This document shows, in pieces, positions 8,652 through 16,437 of a DNA stretch of 40,527 nucleotides; within the stretch, counting starts at the first letter, position 1, and each line of letters begins with the position of its first letter. Source of the DNA: JAVBNO01 sp031551485 (GTDB taxonomy: Bacteria > Bacillota > Clostridia > Oscillospirales > Ruminococcaceae); contig JAVBNO010000002.1 of the NCBI GenBank assembly GCA_031551485.1, forward strand, positions 1-40,527. The letters are read 5' to 3'. Position numbers and translations under genes: made by a program. Below the pieces are notes generated by a model that was not told the DNA's origin, made no database searches, and was given only the letters and a program-made list of their open reading frames with translations.

Positions 8652-10759
8652 CAACCCGTATCGACATTCGCCGGCATTTGCAAGATAACCACCATATTAC
8701 GTTTAACGAGCAGCAGCGGACCGCAGTGGAAACCCTGAACGGTCCGGTGCTGCTTTTGGCTGTTCCCGGTGCGGGCAAAACGACGGTGATGGTGGCCCGG
8801 GTGGCCAACCTGATTTTGAACCGGGGTATACCACCCTCCCAGGTGCTGACGGTTACCTTTAATCGAGAGGCGGCCCGGGATATGGCCCGGCGTTGGGATG
8901 TGCTGTTTGGCTCTGCGGATTTTGCCCAGGGACTGGATGCCCCCTCCTTTTCCACCATCCACAGCTTTTGTTACCGTGTTTTGGGGGCCTATGCCCGGGA
9001 ACGGGGTACGCAGATGTCCCGGCTGATGGGGGGCAAGGGCGCGCCGTCATCAGGGCAGGTTATCGCCGGACTGTACCGGGAACTGACGGGAGAAATGTTG
9101 CAGGATGACGCGCTGGAGACCTATCAAAATGCCATCGGCTATGCGGCCAATATGATGCTGGATGAGCAGCAAATTGCCCGCCTGGGACGGCGTATTGCCG
9201 GCTTTGCGGAAGTGCGCAAAGCCTACACCGACTACAAGCGCCAGCATCAGCTGATGGATTTTGACGATATGCTCACCTTTACCCACATGGTATTATCCCG
9301 TTATCCAGCGCTCTTACAACGTTACCGGGAACAATATCGTTTTTTGCATGTAGACGAAGCGCAGGACACCTCCAAGGTGCAGCATGAAATCATCAGGCTT
9401 TTGTATGGCGGCCAATTGTTCATGGTGGGGGATGAGGACCAAAGCATATATGGTTTCCGAGGGGCCTATGCCCAGATGTTGCATACATTCGAGGCCGTCT
9501 ACCCTGGCGCCCAAGTGCTGGCGATGGAAGAGAATTTTCGCTCCTCGCCTCAAATTGTCTCGGCGGCTCACGCATTCATCTCCGCTGGCTCCGGCCGTCG
9601 GGACAAGGGAATGGTCACGGCCAAAGCAGCGGCGGCGGAGATCGGTTATCATGAGTATTATACCATTGGGGAAATGTATGCCGCTGTGCTGGAACAGCTG
9701 AAGGCATTGCCGGCAGGGGAGACAGCGGCGGTGCTGTACCGCTCGGCGTTCAGTTCGTTGGCGTTGGTGGATATGCTGGAGCGGGAGGGCATCCCTTTTT
9801 ATCTTCGCCAGCGCAACCAGCCTTTTGCCAAAGACGGCGTTGTGCGGGATATTTTGGATTATCTTGGCTTTGGTCGGGATATGACCGATGCGGAATTGTT
9901 TGGGCGGATTTACTACAAGCTCGGGTGCTATATTAGCAAGGAAATAATCAGTCACATTAAGGCGCAGCGGCCGAAAAATATTTTTGAAGCTATCGATGCT
10001 CTTATGCCGGATGAAGCGCGGTACACGGCGCGGCTCCAGTTTGTGCAATCAAAACTGGCCCGCCTGTGGGCGATGCCGCCGGTGAAGATGATCGACTGCA
10101 TTTTGTACGATTTAGGTTATTTTGAATATATTCGCAAGCGGGGTGAAACAGGCTTTTTACTGGATACCTATGCCCGCAAGCTGGGTATCATTAAAATGAT
10201 TGCTGCCCGCACCAACGATGGTGACGCATTCATCACGCGGCTTACACAGCTGGATGCGCTGGCAGCCGGGGCCAACCGGCAAGGGCAAGCCGGTGCGGCC
10301 ATCACCCTTTCCACTGTACACTCGGCCAAAGGGCTGGAATTTGACCATGTCTTTCTGGTGGATTTAATGGACGGCATCTTTCCGGCGGCGGATGTTATCG
10401 AGGCGGGTGCTACCGGCAATGAAGAAGAATTGGCGGAGGAAGCGCGGCTGTTTTATACAGCCGTCACCCGGGCCAAAACCCATCTGGAACTGTTTTGTGC
10501 TTCCCGTATGGACGAGGTGCACTTTGCCCGTTCCCGTTATTTTGACCAGCTGCGGGACAATAAGACCATTGGGCAACGCGAAGAAGAGTGGCCGGAGCTG
10601 CAAAAGGGGCGGCGTATGATTCATTTTTACTTTGGCATGGGCGATATTACATGGGTTGACCGGCGGAAAAGTGAATTTTCGATACAATTCAAAAACGGGG
10701 GAACAAAGACTTTCGATTTTGATGCCCTCAAACAGCGGGACATCTTTCGAATGCTGTAA
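8648..10759 (+). CDS. UvrD/PcrA-like superfamily 1 DNA helicase
   Basis: The 703-residue protein shows the SF1A motifs in order: FNEQQRTAVE (Q motif), AVPGAGKTT (Walker A), HVDEAQDTS (Walker B), GDEDQSIYGFRGA, EENFRSS, STVHSAKGLEFDHVFLVDL and LFYTAVTRAK. It should be a 3'-5' ATP-dependent DNA translocase/helicase acting in repair. The C-terminal 50 residues (with DITWVDRRKSEFSIQFKNG) differ from the Tudor-like tail of housekeeping PcrA, and the protein is slightly shorter, so it may be an accessory UvrD-like helicase rather than PcrA itself. The ATG overlaps the stop of the transporter gene. Confidence 0.9.
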   Translation: MTTRIDIRRHLQDNHHITFNEQQRTAVETLNGPVLLLAVPGAGKTTVMVARVANLILNRGIPPSQVLTVTFNREAARDMARRWDVLFGSADFAQGLDAPSFSTIHSFCYRVLGAYARERGTQMSRLMGGKGAPSSGQVIAGLYRELTGEMLQDDALETYQNAIGYAANMMLDEQQIARLGRRIAGFAEVRKAYTDYKRQHQLMDFDDMLTFTHMVLSRYPALLQRYREQYRFLHVDEAQDTSKVQHEIIRLLYGGQLFMVGDEDQSIYGFRGAYAQMLHTFEAVYPGAQVLAMEENFRSSPQIVSAAHAFISAGSGRRDKGMVTAKAAAAEIGYHEYYTIGEMYAAVLEQLKALPAGETAAVLYRSAFSSLALVDMLEREGIPFYLRQRNQPFAKDGVVRDILDYLGFGRDMTDAELFGRIYYKLGCYISKEIISHIKAQRPKNIFEAIDALMPDEARYTARLQFVQSKLARLWAMPPVKMIDCILYDLGYFEYIRKRGETGFLLDTYARKLGIIKMIAARTNDGDAFITRLTQLDALAAGANRQGQAGAAITLSTVHSAKGLEFDHVFLVDLMDGIFPAADVIEAGATGNEEELAEEARLFYTAVTRAKTHLELFCASRMDEVHFARSRYFDQLRDNKTIGQREEEWPELQKGRRMIHFYFGMGDITWVDRRKSEFSIQFKNGGTKTFDFDALKQRDIFRML

Positions 10760-10808
10760 AGTTCAGCCGAAGCCTTGCTACTACAGGCTCGCGGCGATGG
10801 GCGCAACA

Positions 10809-10824
10809 TATCATTGCAATGATA
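10809..10824. promoter_or_regulatory. Perfect 16-bp palindrome upstream of the radical SAM gene
   Basis: TATCATTGCAATGATA is its own reverse complement and sits 24 bp before the ATG at 10848, in the 88-bp gap after the helicase gene. This is the size and place of a dimeric repressor operator. The regulator is unknown. Confidence 0.4.
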
Positions 10825-10847
10825 CGACAGTATAGGAGAGTGAGCAG

Positions 10848-11741
10848 ATGGACATGGTGCCCGCCAAAATAATTGTGACACGTTCGCCCAAAGGGGCGGG
10901 TTGGTTCGGCCACGATTATAATATGAACATTTACCGCGGGTGCTGCCATGGCTGTATTTATTGCGATTCCCGCAGCGAGTGTTATCGTATTGAAAACTTT
11001 GACCAGGTGCGCGCCAAGGAAAACGCACTGGCGATTATCGCCAAAGAGCTTGCCTCCAAAGTAAAACGGGGTGTCGTTGCCACCGGGGCGATGAGTGACC
11101 CCTACAATCCGTTTGAGGCCCAAGAGGAGCTGACCCGCCACGCGCTGGAGCTGTTGTCGGCCTACGGATTTGGGGTGGCCATCGACACCAAAAGCGACCT
11201 TGTGGCGCGGGACGTCGATGTGCTGGAGGAAATGAAGGCGCAAGCCCCGGTCATTGTCAAGCTGACGGTGACAACGGCATCGGATGCATTGTGTAAGATT
11301 GTTGAGCCCTATGCGCCACCCACATCCCGGCGGTTTGCGGCGATACGAACACTGGCGGAGCGGGGCATCTTTACCGGTGTCATCCTCATGCCGGTGCTGC
11401 CGTTTATCACTGATACACAAGAAAATGTTACAGCCATTGTGGAGGCGGCAGCCAAAAGCGGGGCGCGATTTGTCTATCCGTCGCTGGGCGTGACACTGCG
11501 GCAGAACCAAAGGGATTATTTTTACGCCCGGCTGGATGAACATTTTCCCGGTCTGAAAGAGCGGTATCAAAAACAGTACGGCCCAAGTTACCAGTGCTCG
11601 TCCCCCGACGCCAAAATATTGTGGGAGACTTTGAAAACCGCATGCAAAAAATACGGTTTACTCTATAAAATGCAGGAGATCATCTCGGCTTACAAACAAG
11701 GGTACAGTTCGATGGGTCAGCTTAGCTTATTTAACGGATGA
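10848..11741 (+). CDS. SPL-family radical SAM protein (Rv2578c-like)
   Basis: The 297-residue protein has the radical SAM cluster motif CCHGCIYC (C-x3-C-x2-C) near residue 30, preceded by NIYRG, and ATGAMSDPYNPFE in the SAM-binding half. This matches the large family annotated as SPL-family radical SAM or Rv2578c-like proteins, distant relatives of spore photoproduct lyase whose reactions are largely unknown. GGAGAGTGAG precedes the ATG. It stands alone, with a palindrome (10809-10824) in its leader. It should not be called true SplB, which is longer and has different substrate residues. Confidence 0.85.
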   Translation: MDMVPAKIIVTRSPKGAGWFGHDYNMNIYRGCCHGCIYCDSRSECYRIENFDQVRAKENALAIIAKELASKVKRGVVATGAMSDPYNPFEAQEELTRHALELLSAYGFGVAIDTKSDLVARDVDVLEEMKAQAPVIVKLTVTTASDALCKIVEPYAPPTSRRFAAIRTLAERGIFTGVILMPVLPFITDTQENVTAIVEAAAKSGARFVYPSLGVTLRQNQRDYFYARLDEHFPGLKERYQKQYGPSYQCSSPDAKILWETLKTACKKYGLLYKMQEIISAYKQGYSSMGQLSLFNG

Positions 11742-11804
11742 TGGTATTTTACAAGCGTATCGGTTATAATGCTACATAAGAATACGATAATAAGGAGGAG
11801 GTTT

Positions 11805-12170
11805 ATGAATCCGATAGAAGAATATATCGCCACTTTTCCGGCGGAAGTGCAGGATAAACTGAAGACATTTCACATCATGTTGCGGGAAGAGGTTCCCGGT
11901 GCCACCGAAAAGATTAGCTATGGATTGGCAACTTTTGTTTTGCATGGAACCAACTTGGTGCATTTTGGGGCACGTAAGCAACATATTGGCTTTTATCCCG
12001 CCCCCAGTGGCGTGGCTGCCTTTGCCGCCCGGCTAACCGGGTATAAGACGTCTAAAGGGGCCATACAGTTTCCTCTGAACCAGGAGCTTCCCGCCATGCT
12101 CATTCGCGACATCACGCGCTTTCGCATAGAAGAAGTGACAAAAGCCATAGAAGAGAAAAAGAAAAAATGA
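11805..12170 (+). CDS. DUF1801 family protein (YdhG/Fra-like)
   Basis: The 121-residue protein runs IEEYIATFPAEVQDKLKTF, then EKISYGLATFVLHGTNLVHF and FYPAPSGV, and ends in RDITRFRIEEVTKA with a lysine-rich tail. This is the DUF1801/YdhG pattern, a small alpha/beta fold. A related Bacillus protein has been linked to iron delivery, but no metal site is evident here. ATG at 11805 follows a strong AGGAGGAGG. TATAAT at 11765-11770 may be its -10. The TlpA lipoprotein gene starts 23 bp downstream and is probably co-transcribed. Confidence 0.82.
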   Translation: MNPIEEYIATFPAEVQDKLKTFHIMLREEVPGATEKISYGLATFVLHGTNLVHFGARKQHIGFYPAPSGVAAFAARLTGYKTSKGAIQFPLNQELPAMLIRDITRFRIEEVTKAIEEKKKK

Positions 12171-12193
12171 TTGGGCATAAGGAGACGGTGCAT

Positions 12194-12799
12194 ATGAAAA
12201 ATATCATCATTTGTACAATATTGGCGCTTTGTTTGTGTTTGACCGCCTGCGGCGGGGGAGGAGCGCCCGCTTCCCAACCATCGGAAAGTGTTGTGCCGCC
12301 CACGACGGCGGAGAGTACTGCGGTGCCGGACGACACCAGTCAGACGGCAGGGACGGTGTCTTTTGCAACTGTCGATTTGGAAGGAAACCCCATCACTTCG
12401 GAACTGTTTGCCGAAAGCAAGCTGACAGTTTTGAATGTGTGGGCCACCTGGTGCCCACCCTGCGTGGCCGAGCTGCCCCATCTGCAGGAGGTCAGCGGCC
12501 TTTTTGTAGACAAAGGGGTGCGCATTGTCGGCGTCATGCAGGACGGTGTGGATGAAAAATTTGCGGTGCAGGACGACATCATCAAAACCGGAAAAGAGCT
12601 GCTGGCTTCCGCCAATGCCAACTATACGGTCATCTTGCCGGATGACGGGCTGACAGAACAGCTGATCAGCACCATGCAATATTTCCCCACCACATTTTTC
12701 ATCGATGCCAACGGCCAGGTGATCGATGTCATCATTGGGGCCAACGATGTGAACGGATGGAGCCAGAAGATCAATGAAGCACTTGACAAATTATCGTAA
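12194..12799 (+). CDS. TlpA-like thioredoxin-fold lipoprotein
   Basis: The 201-residue protein has a lipoprotein signal peptide with lipobox LTAC (Cys19), a 35-residue Ser/Thr/Pro linker, and a thioredoxin domain with the redox pair in WATWCPPC (Cys87, Cys90). A cis-Pro loop is plausible at FPTTFFIDANG. It should sit outside the membrane, anchored by lipid, and reduce or oxidise protein thiols. AAGGAG 9 nt upstream fixes ATG 12194 over the earlier in-frame ATG at 12167. Its 3' end overlaps the CXXC peptide gene by 26 bp and the membrane ferredoxin gene follows, so the three probably form one extracytoplasmic redox unit. Confidence 0.9.
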   Translation: MKNIIICTILALCLCLTACGGGGAPASQPSESVVPPTTAESTAVPDDTSQTAGTVSFATVDLEGNPITSELFAESKLTVLNVWATWCPPCVAELPHLQEVSGLFVDKGVRIVGVMQDGVDEKFAVQDDIIKTGKELLASANANYTVILPDDGLTEQLISTMQYFPTTFFIDANGQVIDVIIGANDVNGWSQKINEALDKLS

Positions 12800-12935
12800 C
12801 AAAAGCCTTTTGCCGACATTCTGCCTTTTGGGGGCCGGCGTTGTCGCCCTTGTTTTTGGCCTTGTGCGGGGCGAGGTGACCACGGTACTGACCAAGGCAA
12901 TTTATATTTGTTTGGAGTGCATTGGCATTGGGTAG
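12774..12935 (+). CDS. Small CXXC-motif membrane peptide (CD1871A-like)
   Basis: A 53-codon gene lies between the TlpA gene and the 4Fe-4S membrane protein gene, overlapping both. The product has one transmembrane helix (about residues 11-31), then VRGEVTTVLTKA and a C-terminal CLECIGIG with the CXXC pair three residues from the end. This matches the small CD1871A-type CXXC proteins found in clostridia beside TlpA-like and ferredoxin-like genes. GGATGGAG upstream of ATG 12774 serves as ribosome binding site. A role as a membrane-bound thiol relay between the neighbours is inference. It is short and easily missed. Confidence 0.8.
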   Translation: MKHLTNYRNKSLLPTFCLLGAGVVALVFGLVRGEVTTVLTKAIYICLECIGIG

Positions 12936-13827
12936 GCCGTTACAGGCAATACGAAAAGGGATACAGGTTCTGTGGACGCTTTTGACAAACAGCTATTTAG
13001 TCGGGTTTGTCAAGGGGCGTATTTATACAGGACCTCTTAAAAATGGGTGCGTGCCGGGGCTTAACTGTTACTCCTGCCCCGGTGCTCTTGGGTCTTGCCC
13101 CATCGGCGCTGTACAGGCGGTATTAAGCAGCAGCAAGTACCGGTTTTCCTTCTATTTGGCTGGTTTTTTCCTCATTATCGGCACGCTGTTGGGGCGGGTG
13201 GTGTGCGGATTTTTGTGCCCTTTTGGCCTTGTGCAGGAGATTTTGCATCGTATTCCTTTTGTGGCCAAAATAAAAACTTTTCGTGGAGACAGAATGCTGC
13301 GGTATCTTAAATACGGCGTCCTGATCATTTTTGTCATTTTAATGCCACTTTTTTTGGTGGACGCTGTGGGGCAGGGGCAGCCCTGGTTTTGCAAGCTCAT
13401 CTGCCCTGCAGGTACACTGGAGGGTGGCATACCGCTGGTGCTGGCCAACCGGGCGTTGCAGGAAGTCATCGGCTTTTTATATGCCTGGAAGATGGGCATT
13501 CTGGGTTTGACGCTGTTTTTCTCTATCCTTATTTACCGGCCGTTTTGCAAGTATATCTGTCCGCTGGGCGCCATTTACGCTTTTTTTAACCGGGTGGCAC
13601 TATACCGTTATCATATCCGGGAGGATCGGTGTACTCATTGCAACCATTGTGCTGACGTATGTCCCATGAACATTCACCCGCAGCGGGAAGTGAACCATGG
13701 CGAGTGTATTCGCTGTGGCTTGTGCAAAGAGCATTGTGCCTTCAGCGCAGTTGAATCGGGTATCAGCACAGGGCGGAATGTGTTTGCAAAACGGGATGGG
13801 CGCATTGCAAATAGGGAGGCGGAATAG
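12922..13827 (+). CDS. Membrane 4Fe-4S binding protein (NapH/NosR/YccM-like)
   Basis: The 301-residue protein has about five membrane helices and several cysteine motifs. These include NCYSCPGALGSCPIGA near the N-terminus, CGFLCPFGLVQE, CKYICPLGAIYA, and two C-terminal ferredoxin clusters, CTHCNHCADVCPM and CIRCGLCKEHCAF. This is the polyferredoxin plan of NapH/NosR/YccM, which passes electrons across or along the membrane. The start is TTG at 12922, 5 nt after GGAG, overlapping the CXXC peptide gene by 14 bp. With the TlpA lipoprotein it probably supplies electrons to extracytoplasmic thiol chemistry; the final acceptor is not shown. Confidence 0.87.
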   Translation: MALGRPLQAIRKGIQVLWTLLTNSYLVGFVKGRIYTGPLKNGCVPGLNCYSCPGALGSCPIGAVQAVLSSSKYRFSFYLAGFFLIIGTLLGRVVCGFLCPFGLVQEILHRIPFVAKIKTFRGDRMLRYLKYGVLIIFVILMPLFLVDAVGQGQPWFCKLICPAGTLEGGIPLVLANRALQEVIGFLYAWKMGILGLTLFFSILIYRPFCKYICPLGAIYAFFNRVALYRYHIREDRCTHCNHCADVCPMNIHPQREVNHGECIRCGLCKEHCAFSAVESGISTGRNVFAKRDGRIANREAE

Positions 13828-13876
13828 CCACAATACCGCGGGCTGAAAAAGATTCATTTTTACCCCACGCTTTTCA

Positions 13877-13905
13877 TTGACAAAGAGAGACTGATTTGAT
13901 AAAAT
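13877..13905 (+). promoter_or_regulatory. Consensus promoter of the tRNA operon
   Basis: A perfect TTGACA (13877-13882) is separated by 17 bp from TAAAAT (13900-13905), about 44 bp before tRNA-Gly. Before the prophage inserted, this promoter would have read through tRNA-Gly, -Arg, -His and -Gln. Confidence 0.8.
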
Positions 13906-13948
13906 ATAATGCGTCGCGAATGAAGGCATTGCAGTGACCAGTAGTTGT

Positions 13949-14022
13949 GCGGGTGTAGTTCAATGGTAGAATTCAAGCCTTCCAAGCTGGTTACGTGGGT
14001 TCGATTCCCATCACCCGCTCCA
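13949..14022 (+). tRNA. tRNA-Gly (anticodon TCC)
   Basis: The acceptor stem GCGGGTG (13949-13955) pairs with CACCCGC (14012-14018). The anticodon loop is CTTCCAA, giving TCC, and the T-arm is GTGGGTTCGATTCCCAT. CCA is encoded at 14020-14022. It is the insertion target: everything from 13978 on is contributed by the attL repeat, so the 3' half of the working tRNA now comes from the element. Confidence 0.95.
13978..14021. repeat. attL (44-bp tRNA-Gly core)
   Basis: The segment from CCTTCCAAGC to CACCCGCTCC is identical to 38220-38263. It spans the anticodon loop, variable loop, T-arm, acceptor 3' strand and two C residues of CCA. The flanking bases differ on both sides, which sets the 44-bp limit. 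Confidence 0.95.
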
Positions 14023-14057
14023 TTAAAAAACTGGGGAAAAACCGCATTAGAGCGAAC

Positions 14058-14084
14058 AAAAACTGGCTAATAGTGCCAGTTTTT
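14058..14084 (+). terminator. Factor-independent terminator after tRNA-Gly
   Basis: AAAAACTGGC (14058-14067) pairs with GCCAGTTTTT (14075-14084) around a 7-nt loop, and the T-run continues to 14087. It would end transcription from the tRNA promoter just inside attL, so the downstream tRNAs beyond attR cannot be reached from it. Confidence 0.8.
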
Positions 14085-14140
14085 TTGTTTGCTTCCCAAG
14101 TGTCGTTTTCACCGCAAATCACCCCGAAACACGGTAAGGG

Positions 14141-14171
14141 TGTGGGATTTTGTGTGGGACAGGGTGTGGGA
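14141..14171. repeat. Three TGTGGGA direct repeats at exact 12-bp spacing
   Basis: Copies start at 14141, 14153 and 14165, about 120-150 bp inside attL. A related CGTGGGA is at 38173-38179 inside attR. Tyrosine integrases often use short direct repeats of this kind as arm-type binding sites; that role is inferred from position only. Apart from this and two hairpins I see no gene between 14023 and 14321. Confidence 0.4.
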
Positions 14172-14228
14172 CAATCTACCCGAAGAAACAATAGGTTGTG
14201 GCCAAAGTCGGCCCTTCCCAAACAACAA

Positions 14229-14272
14229 TAAAAAGGCCCCGCCGCCGGATCCACTCCGAAAGCGAGGCCTTT
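14229..14272 (-). terminator. Terminator of the leftward late operon
   Basis: On the minus strand AAAGGCCTC is followed, after a GC-rich internal part, by GGGGCCTTTTTATT. The outer stem AAAAGGCC/GGCCTTT spans 14231-14272. It lies 50 bp past the endolysin stop and would end the late transcript. Confidence 0.6.
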
Positions 14273-14321
14273 CAACACCCCTATGAAGAGGTGCATTGTT
14301 GAGAGGGCACAGGGGCTTATT

Positions 14322-14990
14322 TTAAGCAATTGCCTTTTTCACGGCGGCGATGATCGCGCGCAGCTCGGCATTTTCCGCCTCGAGCGCGGCGCACTTTGTA
14401 CAAGTGCAAACGGTCTCTTCCCATAAGGGTAAATTGATATCGTCCGGCGCCGCGTAGTTGGGGGCATAGTTTGCCGTAAGCCGCTGATCCTTTCGCTTGT
14501 AAAAGATGTGAGATGGGTTTACTGTGGAATCCATTCCATGCTTGAAGATGTTCGACCCGGTTACCTGCGGCGACCAATTATAATATTGGGGCCGGGTGTC
14601 GGTATCAAATTCTACATGCAGGTGAATGCCCCATTTTCCCGCACCGGTGTTACCCTCCACACCAATCACTTGTCCGGCTGTGACGGCATCGCCAACTTTT
14701 ACCGCCAGTGATTGCAGGTGCATATACCGCGCGACAAGGCTTTGCGATTTTCCTGTTTTGTGGATATATACATCTTTGTAGAGGATTGTCAGCACGTTTC
14801 CGACGGCATTATCATATCCCGCTGTGACCACCTGCCCGGCGCCGGAGGCGATGACATTGTCCCCCGTCGGCACAAACGAACCATAGTCGCAGCCATAATG
14901 ATCATAACCCCACCCGGCGCGGTAACCGGATGTTTTGTACCCAGCGTTGATGCCGGAGGCCATGAATGGAAGTATCAATTTCTGGCTCAC
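14322..14990 (-). CDS. Phage endolysin, M23 family metallopeptidase
   Basis: The 222-residue protein has the M23 (lysostaphin-type) zinc site: His31 and Asp35 in GYDHYGCDYG, His91 in RYMHLQ, and His123/His125 in GIHLHVEFD. It should cleave peptide cross-bridges in peptidoglycan. The C-terminus has a CTCTKCAALEAENAELR segment, a short Cys motif followed by a leucine-zipper-like helix, probably for oligomerisation. The start is GTG at 14990: its GTGA overlaps the holin stop and AAGGGGGAT precedes it, so it is coupled to the holin. There is no signal peptide, so release depends on the holin. Confidence 0.9.
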   Translation of the reverse strand: MSQKLILPFMASGINAGYKTSGYRAGWGYDHYGCDYGSFVPTGDNVIASGAGQVVTAGYDNAVGNVLTILYKDVYIHKTGKSQSLVARYMHLQSLAVKVGDAVTAGQVIGVEGNTGAGKWGIHLHVEFDTDTRPQYYNWSPQVTGSNIFKHGMDSTVNPSHIFYKRKDQRLTANYAPNYAAPDDINLPLWEETVCTCTKCAALEAENAELRAIIAAVKKAIA

Positions 14991-15433
14991 ATTTGATCCC
15001 CCTTCTCTTCGCAGGTCTTCTTGACCCACTGTACCAGTTTATTCAGGAAGGGCGGCAACGCGACACCGCTATCGCCAATGTTCTCTAGTATGGAAATGAT
15101 CTCGTTACAGATCAGCCAAACGGCAGTGAGCGACGCCACGACAAACTCGAAAGGGAGAATGATGCCTAAGTTTTGCGAGGCATAAACCAGCAGCCAATCG
15201 ACAATAGCCCCCAGTCCGACCAACAACAGCATGCATAGCTTCTTAATAATGCCGCGCAGCCCTGCCACACTGTTGCGGTTTTGTCCGCGATACGGGGCCG
15301 CTATTACGCCGGTGATGTAGTCGGCAATGCCCAACAGCACCAACAGATAAACCGGAATGGCCAGAATACCCATCCACGCGGTGAGCGCGGTGCCGAAAGC
15401 AATCAAGAACATTTTTGCCTTATCCCAAGACAT
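14987..15433 (-). CDS. Phage holin (phi29/Cph1-type holin family)
   Basis: The 148-residue protein has N-terminal hydrophobic segments (about residues 8-37), the motif GIADYITGVIAAPYRG typical of this holin family, GLRGIIKKLCMLLLVGLGAI, and a further helix around LPFEFVVASLTAVWLICNE before a charged tail. It should form membrane lesions that free the endolysin. The start is ATG at 15433 behind AAGGGG. The first 39 codons and 104 bp upstream lie in a repeat (15321-15537) that recurs at 16433-16649, where the holin is cut short. Confidence 0.9.
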   Translation of the reverse strand: MSWDKAKMFLIAFGTALTAWMGILAIPVYLLVLLGIADYITGVIAAPYRGQNRNSVAGLRGIIKKLCMLLLVGLGAIVDWLLVYASQNLGIILPFEFVVASLTAVWLICNEIISILENIGDSGVALPPFLNKLVQWVKKTCEEKGDQM

Positions 15434-15537
15434 AGGATCATCCCCTTGTTTTGTATCATTTTCAGTGAAGAATGAACCTTTATGTGACTGGCGCCGGCCG
15501 GAAGTGCGCTGCTTGTCCATTGGGGGACGTTGTCAGC
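15321..15537. repeat. Holin-5' direct repeat, copy 1 (217 bp)
   Basis: It aligns without gaps to 16433-16649 with 11 mismatches by eye (about 95% identity). It covers the first part of the intact holin gene and its upstream leader. The paired copy lies 1112 bp away. Confidence 0.93.
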
Positions 15538-15547
15538 GCGCCATATT

Positions 15548-16357
15548 CTATTCCGCCCATATTTGATTTATTGCACATGTTGATGAACCAGAAGGTGAAG
15601 CATGATAATTATGATATATTGCAACAGTCAAAAATTGATTTCCCGTAACGGCAGATACATCAAAATCAACAGTCTGCGTACTAAAGTTTGTATCTCTAAC
15701 AAAGGCTGCTGTGGTGGATGCGGGCGTTGCTGATGTGCTGGTAAAAATAGTGATTCTATGTATGCCGCTATAATTAGATGTATAACTGGCATTCATAAAA
15801 ATTTTTTTAAATGGGGTCACGTTGATTGCATCAGTAGTTCTATATACATATGTACTTGAACCGCTGATTGTTCTATTCATAGATGACGGGCCAAGTATTA
15901 ATTGATATGTATCTGAAAACCCACTTGTGAAACTATGTTCCCATCCACCGGTAAGAGATGCATATAGATTCCCTTGGTTATAAAACCATGTAATAAAACT
16001 AATCCATTGTCCATTTTGATATATTTTAACATTAGATATGCTTTGCCACGCATTTGAAATATATTGATACACTCCATATGGGTATGTCATCAATACATTT
16101 TCTGAAAGTGCATTGAATTTAATATTAGATGCATTATTTGTATTAATCCATATATCTCCAGTTGCAAGCGCTGTACCATCTCGTTTTGCAATAGGTGTGG
16201 ATACCGAAAATTGATGCTCTCCAATTGGAGTAGTGGTAAATACTGCAATTGTATTTTCTTTTGGCGATGCCGGTAATGCACTTTCATTTGCAACCGCTAT
16301 AATCTCATAATTAAGTCCGCCACCTTTCAAATACCCGCCCATGAGTCTTCCCGTCAT
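15548..16357 (-). CDS. Tail-fibre/receptor-binding protein, variant B2
   Basis: The 269-residue protein starts MTGRLMGGY, shared exactly with variant B1, and then diverges completely. It has ALPASPKENTIAVFTTTP, DIWINTNNASNIKFNAL and SISNVKIYQNGQWISF, a pattern seen at the tips of Firmicutes phage tail appendages, and a beta-rich Ser/Thr-heavy C-terminus. ATG 16357 overlaps the stop of the chimeric holin frame (ATGA) behind GGGAGGTAG. The gene is clearly more AT-rich than its neighbours, which suggests recent import of the receptor-binding part. It is followed by the holin gene. I infer a surface-binding role; the ligand is unknown. Confidence 0.75.
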   Translation of the reverse strand: MTGRLMGGYLKGGGLNYEIIAVANESALPASPKENTIAVFTTTPIGEHQFSVSTPIAKRDGTALATGDIWINTNNASNIKFNALSENVLMTYPYGVYQYISNAWQSISNVKIYQNGQWISFITWFYNQGNLYASLTGGWEHSFTSGFSDTYQLILGPSSMNRTISGSSTYVYRTTDAINVTPFKKIFMNASYTSNYSGIHRITIFTSTSATPASTTAAFVRDTNFSTQTVDFDVSAVTGNQFLTVAIYHNYHASPSGSSTCAINQIWAE

Positions 16358-16437
16358 TGTACTACCTCCCACACCTCATATGTAACCTCCACAGCGTCCG
16401 TTGGCAGATCTGCGGTATATATGGTAATGCCATCGGC
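16330..16437. repeat. Fibre-junction direct repeat, copy 1 (108 bp, identical)
   Basis: It is identical base for base to 17571-17678. It covers the last codons of the fibre-stem gene (ending VTYEVWEVVQ), the ribosome binding site, and the first eight codons of the variable protein. Its right end overlaps copy 2 of the holin repeat by TCGGC. Confidence 0.95.

Noticed and set aside
13995..14286. Two plus-strand open frames running out of tRNA-Gly into attL
   Set aside because: They begin inside the tRNA gene, have no ribosome binding site and cross a terminator; the VWD-type periodicity comes from the 12-bp DNA repeats.
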